A stretch of 64,000 nt of DNA from Nemertoderma westbladi (taxonomy: Eukaryota; Xenacoelomorpha; Nemertodermatida; Nemertodermatidae): contig JAUCBJ010003949.1 in the NCBI GenBank assembly GCA_032718475.1, positions 1-64,000 on the forward strand, in the 5' to 3' direction. Every line of letters begins with the position of its first letter. The stretch's first letter is position 1. The position numbers and the translations under genes were made by a program. Shown here in pieces: positions 57,718-64,000 of the stretch. A model generated the notes under the pieces. The model saw only the letters and a list, made by a program, of their open reading frames with translations. It searched no databases and had not been told where the DNA came from.

Positions 57718-57830
57718 GTCAGGGGCTAGTGGCTGAGCTGGTTAGCGCTACTGATGAGGCCTGTCAGGCCGAAACGTACGTATAGCGCTGGGTCAACCCC
57801 CGGTGACGCGCTTTCTCATTTTTTCCATTT
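57718..57830 (+). repeat. tRNA-like SINE head, copy 2
   Basis: Same A box and a GGGTCAACCCCC B box, with a 10-base insertion (AGGCCTGTCA region) relative to copy 1. Confidence 0.5.
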
Positions 57831-58071
57831 CTGAACAAACACATAATATCACACATGTAATATAAACCACGGAGATTATATACCAAGCCCTAAACTTGTT
57901 AGAATTCTAGATAGCCTTCTATCATGTCCCTGCAACCACCTATGAAAGCCCTGGCTCGTTTGTTTCCCTTTTAGTGTGTCTCACCCCATCTGTTAGTTTA
58001 CACTAGAGTTTGTATGTTCCATTAATTTTTGTATTAGTAAATATTTTCTTCTCCAAATAATTTTCCTTCTA

Positions 58072-58130
58072 CTATGGCCGTTTTCCAAAAGTCTTTGTGT
58101 GTGTCGGAAACCATAATATTGTCGGAAGCC
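58072..58130. repeat. Dispersed repeat related to 24300-24390
   Basis: CTATGGCCGTTTTCCAAAAG, a short GT run and TCGGAARCCA units, in the order seen at 24.3 kb. Confidence 0.6.
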
Positions 58131-60474
58131 AATATCAGAATAGGCCTATATAATAACTAGCCATAGTATAATTATAATTGTTCGCAAGATGGCTTGCAGC
58201 TTTTGCTGCCCGAAAGCCCCACTCGTGTTCTGTTACCTGTTATTGATCTATTGTTTCTGTTCCTTTGTTTGTAAATTTGTATCATGTCTACGTATAAATA
58301 ATAATCTGCCTATGTATAATCTATGTTGTCTGCTCCGCTCCCATTCGTATTTGCGTGGGGTCTTCGTGCAGCATCTGTGTAAACTGTCTTGCAGTTATAA
58401 TAAATTTATCAATCCAAAAATTATTGGGCTTGGCATCAGCTGGTTGCTAGGAGACTGTAGGATGTATCAAGTGGGTTTGAAATTCAGCAATACCAGTACA
58501 ATGCAGCAATAATGTGGCCTTGGGAAGTGTGGTAGGCCTATTTCACTTTCAGCCATTCCAGCATTTCCAGGTTGCAGAGTTCAGAGTACGACACCAGTAA
58601 TACTTATCTTAATTAATCTTATTAAACATATGTTTTACAGTACGGTACCGGTACTGTTAGTAGTACAGAGTTACCGGTAACGTCTTCAGGTCGTTGGCGC
58701 CACCTGCCAATCATGCTCGGCCACGGCAACCATGCAGCCATGGAAGTTTTGAAATTATGCGGACTTAAAACAGACTGACATATTGTCAGGTTGTACCAGC
58801 TGACCTTTATTCCATGTTCCGGTATCCACTCCTGCACTAGGTACCCCAACCGCCCAATACTGCAATACCAAGCAACGTTTTGGAAATGTACCGGTACTCA
58901 AACAACTCGCCATCAAGGCCACCGCCTATGTCTGTCGCAGTGTCTTTGGCGACCTCGACTTTTGGTATCGCTACTGCGCTAGCGCTACGGGCTAACTGGA
59001 CTAACCGATGAGCGAGACCCGAGGACTGAAGAATGCATTGATTTTTTTGAGTAGTTTGACTGTACTTCTATGACATCTATGCCAAGCTGCCAATGCGAAA
59101 TTTTGTTTAAAGTAAAAGTTTGGTTAAATTTTCTTAATTATTTATTTAAATTTCTTAAGTACCGATTTTGGGATAGAATTGCTCAATTTTAATCTGTATC
59201 TAATAACTGACCCTCGTCCTGCGCGATGGCTCCACGAACGTCCATCCATTTCCAATGTCATTGTACTTCATGGCAGTGTTTTGATGGCAAATCTGATGTT
59301 CTTCGTTACAGATGATATTCCATTGCCAAAGCGACCATGTCACCCTGTTTGTAATGAGCTTTCAGTGTGCGGTGCGTGCGTTCATTGTGGCAATCTTTTA
59401 GTGTCTTTTTACATTTCAACAGGTTGGTTCTTCTTTCTTCTCTATAATTAATCTCCTAATTAATCTATTTCCAGGTTGTTTACATACTGTTGCTAGTTTA
59501 TTTTATATAAATTTATAGATTAAAATAGATTGAAATTAAATATGTAAAAAATAATGCCCTGGAATGTTTTCCCCTTTTCATTTGAACTGACTTTGTGACT
59601 GACTGTAAAGTTGGGTGATCGGAAGATAAAGTATTGTGAGCAAACTATAAAGTTGTGTGACCAAAATTTGACGTTGTTGAAACCTACGGATTCAATAATT
59701 ATTTACATTCCAGAATATAATATATATATATTTGAAACATTGTATTTAAGGTGAAAACAAACTATTTACTACCGTGCACAAAAATTATTAACCAACAAAA
59801 TTTTTCACCATTTCGTGAATAAATATTACAAATATAAATTTATATTTTCAATAATAAATATTAATAATGACTATATCATTATAGATATATGTATATATAT
59901 ATATATATATATATGAGATTCATTATATTTTTGATACGGTAATAACATTATTGTGATTGATTTGTAAAATAAGCTGCCGATATGTCCATATGAATGTAAC
60001 TAACCGACATTATACATACAGTAATGAAAAGTTAGTGAAATTATATATTTATGTTGATAAACTACTTTCCGCTCATTGTTGTTAATGTTACACCTTTACT
60101 GTCTTCCTGCTTTAACCACGAAATAGATCTGTAATAAATAAAAATATTTTCGTTACTAAATTAACATGGTGCGTATAAGATTGCGAGACACGCTTCTGCT
60201 ACAACTACAGATAATTAATTACTGATTCTAAGTGATAAGATACATGCAGAGCCTATAAATAATATAATACACTCTAATAAACTCTATCATTACAATATAA
60301 TATCGTATAAACAATAATTATATCCAGGATATACACTATACACTACTGTCTTGTTCACGTCGTTATTTTGGTACTCTAATTAAAAAACACATTACATAAA
60401 TTTTGAAACATAAAATAGATTTACCAAGTGGTGAATCGTCTACATAAGTAATGATAACTATTAATTAATTCAAC
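58131..60474. other. No supported gene; (TA)n run
   Basis: Plus-strand open frames of 107 (58189-58512) and 90 codons (59179-59451) have no recognisable domain and are not called. A (TA) run lies at about 59885-59914. Confidence 0.45.
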
Positions 60475-63053
60475 TCACTTGCAACATGGAAATATCTTCC
60501 TAAACACATATTTGTATCCTCTCATAAACTGCGGGTTCATTCCATAAATAAAAACATTTACAGCTGAATTCATATGATCCATTGAAGCAACCAACATGTA
60601 TAACTCACTTGGGATAGGATCGTATTGTAATATTATCTGAAAAACCCGAAAAACATTTACACTATAAATTCAACATCATATTTTTGTAGTACTGCATGGA
60701 AAACAAGGTAAATAATAAGGGAATTTGGGAAAACAAATTGGTTCTGATGTAGTTAAACTGGAATTCTACTAGCTCATACAATGAAAACTTTTAATATTAA
60801 TTTAATCAAAAAAATACGTGATACGTGTGAGTGCGCGAGAAAATTGTTGGGCTATAAACAATTGTATAAGGTGCCCTGAATCGAGTGGCGTTCTTGGTAA
60901 AAACATGAAGAAATGTTTTTACTTTAATATAGATTTTTCTCCAAAATATGAATTCCATGCACAAAAATTTCTTCACTACAAATATGTATTCTCTATCAAA
61001 ATAATATCGCAACGAAAATCTTTAGAATCGTTAGAAAATCAAACTGAGTTCGAAATGCTGAAAATCGAGTTTATTGTTAATTTTCGCATATTGCTCGGGA
61101 AACAAGCTGAAATTATTTTCGCTAATTTTGATTAAGTGTTCTATAATATAAATACCGTTTTTTCCGATAATTACACCATGAATTACTATATACTACGGCC
61201 TGTTATAGGTCACCTAAAGAGGTTGAAAAAAAGAGGCCAGTTTTTTTTTACAATATTATGATATTTTTATATGGGGAGAGTTCTGTAAATTTTCATTTGC
61301 TGCAATTTGGTTAATGGACGTATTTGAAGTCACCTCGTTAAGCTAGAAACTAAATTTTATGGTAGCTAGTGTTTTAGGTAGGTTTAGCTTGTAATTTCAA
61401 CACTGCTTCCGACATCCTACTTCCTTCTATAAATATTTTGTAGTAGCTAGTTCTTATTATTATTTGTACAGAAAATCTCCAAGAACAAGTTAGCTTTTCA
61501 TTTAAAAAAAATTATGTTCTAGAACAAATGTTTTTTGTTCTAGAACATTTTTTTAGAAAAAAATCTGGATTCTATTTATAACGCATGGAATCGTTCTAAA
61601 ACGTGTTTAAAATCAATAAAAAAAAATTGTGAAAAAAAAATTGTGAAAAATATTTTTAATTGGTTTTAAATAGAATCCAGATTTTTTTCTAAAAAATGGT
61701 CTAGAACAAAAATTATTTGTTCTAGAACTTATTTTTTAAATAATGAATAGCTAACAGGCTCTAGAACATTTTCTATACAAATAGTAATAAGAAATAGCTA
61801 CTACAAAATATTTATAGAAGGAAGTAGGATGTCGGAACCAGTGTCGAAATTACTAGCTAAACCTACCTAAAACACTAGCTATCATACAATTTAGTATCTA
61901 GCTTAACGAGGAGACTTCAATTACGACCGTTGACCAAATTGCAGCAAATGAAAATTTTTAGAACTCTCCCTATATCAAAATATTGTATTATCTAGCTATA
62001 TTGTAAAAATAAACTGGCCTCTAATTTTCAGCCTCTTTAGGTGACCTAGCAGGTCGTAGTATATAGTGGGTCATGATTACACTACTTTCTTAGAAATTGC
62101 TATGATACGAGATTCTAGAAGATATGTGTAGCAGTATATTATGGTACAGCAAATATACCAAACTTGCTATGGTTTCTTTCACATGCAAAATTTGCAAAAT
62201 TAAGAAAATCTGTATTGAAAAAAGATTAGCTGAAAATTGTAACCATCAATCAATCAATCTGATTTAGACTAAGGAATTCTAAGTACTAACAAAAAATCTG
62301 ACGATTTCGTTAAAATATTTATATTTTAGATGGGGGGTGTTATGGGGGGGGGGGGGGGGGGTCACTATGCCCCCTATAATAAATTATAGATAATAATATA
62401 ATTAAAATAAGATAATTAAACTATTGTTTTGGACCACAACCATTTATAATTTTATTCCAGACCTATCTCAGAGGCAATTATTAATTGTTGTTGTTTATGT
62501 TAATTTACCAAACCCAATCTAACATTTTATCATGTGTTCTTAATTTTCTTCATACACAATTGTGTATTTAGTTTGTTGTTTAAATTTTGCTTTCACAAGT
62601 ATTATTATTAATAGAAATTTCGCAAAATTGTACCTAAGTAGAGACATAGCCACCCGCCACACTAATTATGTCTAAATAATTTTTAGTCATAGGAATTTTA
62701 CATTAAATTACAGTTACAGAACACCTATATCGTGGATTTTTAACATTTTTACTTTCCTGCCTGTATTGGCTATTCGTCATTGAAACCAATTTAGGTAGGC
62801 CAACTGTGTGAGTATAAGTACAACTTACATTTGAAAATATAGCAATGTATAATGGAGTTACCAGGAAACAGTAGACAACATATACTGTGAGGATGGTGTT
62901 TGCTAGTTTTTTCCCTTTTTTCATAGCTGATACAGCAGCACTTCCTCCTGATTCAACAATTTTCTTTTGATGTTTTGAAAAGAAATTCATAATTCCATAG
63001 TAGAACATTGGTGTTAATAGGATTGGTAGAATTGTAATGATGCAGTAATAAAT
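60475..63053 (-). CDS. Class A G-protein-coupled receptor, last two exons (TM5 to C-terminus)
   Basis: Minus-strand exons 62829-63053 (75 codons) and 60475-60636 (54 codons with TGA), both phase 0. The first has an acceptor TTTACTAG and a donor GTAAGT; the second an acceptor TTTTTCAG. Exon one: TM5 (IYYCIITILPILLTPMFYYG), a basic third intracellular loop (KKIVESGGSAAVSAMKKGKK) and TM6 (ILTVYVVYCFLVTPLYIAI). Exon two: TM7 with NSAVNVFIYGMN in place of the usual NPxxY, then helix 8 (FMRGYKYVFRKIF) and Cys-Cys, a likely palmitoylation site. The stop TGA also lies within a good donor (CAA|GTGAGT), so a further exon cannot be excluded. Upstream exons (TM1-4) are not seen before the window ends. 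Ligand unknown; orphan, rhodopsin family. Confidence 0.8.
61177..62075. repeat. ~900-bp foldback element in the GPCR intron
   Basis: Two arms of about 420 bp are reverse complements: ACTATATACTACGGCCTG, GGTCACCTAAAGAGG, AATTTTCATTTGCTGCAATT, GGAAGTAGGATGTCGG and ATCTGGATTCTATTTA appear mirrored from both ends, around a short AT-rich centre near 61620-61640. It contains CTAGCTA and TTGTTCTAGAACA motifs shared with the 26530 and 47690 elements. No coding capacity. Confidence 0.92.
62331..62361. repeat. Poly-G run in the GPCR intron
   Basis: TGGGGGGTGTTAT followed by about 18 consecutive G. Confidence 0.8.
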
Positions 63054-63746
63054 CTAGTAAAATACAAATTTATAAAATAAAAATATTAAATTAAATTTTA
63101 AATTTAAATTTAATAATCGTCCGGTTAGTGTTGTAAAAGCTCTTGCGACTTAAAATGCACATTTAACTGCCGCCAAGCTCTGTCCCCTACTCCACACGCC
63201 CCAACGTGTCTGGTTGCAGTATACACCTAAAGTAATCAACCAATAAAAGCTATTTGTCACCTAAATCTAAATTCGCAACCCCTTTATGAAAAGGTAAACA
63301 AAGCTGGATGGCAGCTTTTAATTGGTAGTTGACAGGTAAAGCCATGACGTCATTATTTCCAGGAAAATGTTAGCTGTAATTCATTTTGCTGTTTTGCTGA
63401 TGCTTTGCCTAATAACATTGTGGCAGGGCTCTAAAATCCTAGTCAAATATTTTGGCTTAAAACTGAATATAATCTTGATTCACTGATTATTGCTGTGCTT
63501 GTATTGTTAAACTCTTTTGCGGCAAAAATGTGTCGTTTTTGTGCAATACGCGAACTACTCTAAAACTGGCATTATCTCTAGGGATTAGAGAACGTATAAA
63601 ACTTATGCCCTCTAGCGTTTATTTTGGTACAGAGCTGTAGTGACGAAATCACCAGCCATTGGGCTATGGCATACTTTTAGTATTTTTATTCGACATTTTA
63701 ATTCCCCTTGATATTCTTCTGAATTTAGTCCCGAGATAAATGATTA
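63054..63746. other. No gene seen
   Basis: Expected to hold intron or upstream sequence of the GPCR; no TM exon recognised. TGTAAAAGCTCTTGCG near 63134 resembles the start of the candidate LTR at 7924. Confidence 0.4.
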
Positions 63747-63990
63747 TACTTGCGAGAAAATTATTAAACTCGCGAGAAAATTATTAAACTCGCGAGAAAA
63801 TAATTAAACTCGCGAGAAAAATGATTAAACTCGCGAGACAATTATAAATCTCGCGAGATAAATGATTAAACTCGCGAAAAAATAATTAATTTCGCGAGAT
63901 TAATGATTAATCTCGCGAGATAAATTATTAAACTCGCAAGAAATTAATTAATCTCGCGAGATAAATGATTAAACTCGCGAGAAATAAAAT
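63747..63990. repeat. Tandem array of CTCGCGAG palindromes, ~19-bp spacing
   Basis: About 13 units of the type AAACTCGCGAGAAAATTATT or AATCTCGCGAGATAAATGATT. Exact TCTCGCGAGA is present at 63849-63858, 63911-63920 and 63952-63961; most others are ACTCGCGAGA. The array nearly reaches the window end and may continue. Confidence 0.9.
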
Positions 63991-64000
63991 AATTGTACGC

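Larger units (their letters stand above)
57269..57854. mobile_element. Inserted SINE/foldback composite with 12-bp target-site duplication
   Basis: ATGTAATATAAA occurs at 57257-57268 and 57855-57866; the related LINE-B copy has it once (53062-53073). The insert has a left arm (TTGGAGATGAGCTGTTGCAA, AATTAAAGGTGTAATATTA), a SINE-like body, a right arm in inverse order (AATATTACACCTTTAATT, TTGCAACAGCTCATCTCCAA, to 57544), a ~110-bp spacer, and a second body (57658-57845) ending AATATCACAC. It is thus partly duplicated internally. Confidence 0.8.
56677..57990 (-). pseudogene. LINE-B copy: RT C-terminus, internally deleted, with a later insertion
   Basis: Minus strand, right to left. Non-coding 5' sequence (57990-57867) is interrupted by an insertion at 57269-57854. 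Then comes the endonuclease-end region (about 57260-57115), a jump near GTGAATTCG at ~57112, and the RT thumb and C-terminal domain: LYGGETWTLTNSLDQ, then RILRASLNISCRHHMTNAEL and LRFSGHCWRSKD (56953-56700). This C-terminal motif is typical of RTE-like elements and distinct from LINE-A. The catalytic core is deleted. Confidence 0.8.

Noticed and set aside
58189-59451. Two plus-strand frames of 107 and 90 codons
   Set aside because: Cys-rich but without recognisable motif or conserved context; likely chance frames.

Overview
The window looks like nuclear DNA from an invertebrate animal. It carries spliced exons of two animal-specific gene families (a STAT transcription factor and a class A G-protein-coupled receptor), a membrane-anchored fibrinogen-domain gene remnant, and several kinds of metazoan retrotransposon. 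There are no operons, rRNA genes or CRISPR arrays. The species cannot be fixed from sequence alone. Non-coding DNA is AT-rich and studded with the palindromes ACCGGT and AGGCCT.

Layout. Positions 1-9123 look like one LTR-type element: a 54-bp direct repeat at both ends, an internally deleted BEL/Pao gag-pol remnant (2253-4678), and an unrecognised, broken coding block (6320-7845) just before a candidate 3' LTR (7924-9123). Positions 9126-11250 hold two more retroelement relics. Positions 12518-20630 are a tandem duplication of a ~3.03-kb non-coding unit; the second copy is split by a 5'-truncated LINE (LINE-A) whose reverse transcriptase frame is open. Positions 20640-27911 are dispersed repeats, tandem repeats, hairpins and a second LINE-A fragment. 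Positions 27912-30771 hold six exons encoding the C-terminal half of a STAT (end of DNA-binding domain, linker, SH2, phospho-tyrosine, acidic tail). Positions 33110-44266 are an 11-kb satellite of a 33/34-bp C-rich unit.

From 44.3 to 64 kb: foldback elements, an intact 289-codon single-exon gene of unknown function on the minus strand (46670-47539), a foldback enclosing a tRNA-like sequence, a FReD membrane gene with one in-frame nonsense codon (51031-51783), a third LINE-A fragment, a second LINE family (LINE-B) beside a 2.2-kb minisatellite, and two minus-strand exons of a GPCR (TM5 to C-terminus, 60475-63053) with a ~900-bp foldback in their intron. The window ends inside a tandem array of the palindrome CTCGCGAG.

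The three host gene families (STAT signalling, FReD lectin-like recognition, GPCR) are unrelated neighbours separated by repeats; no joint pathway is implied. Most long open frames here are artefacts of stop-free tandem repeats and are rejected as genes.
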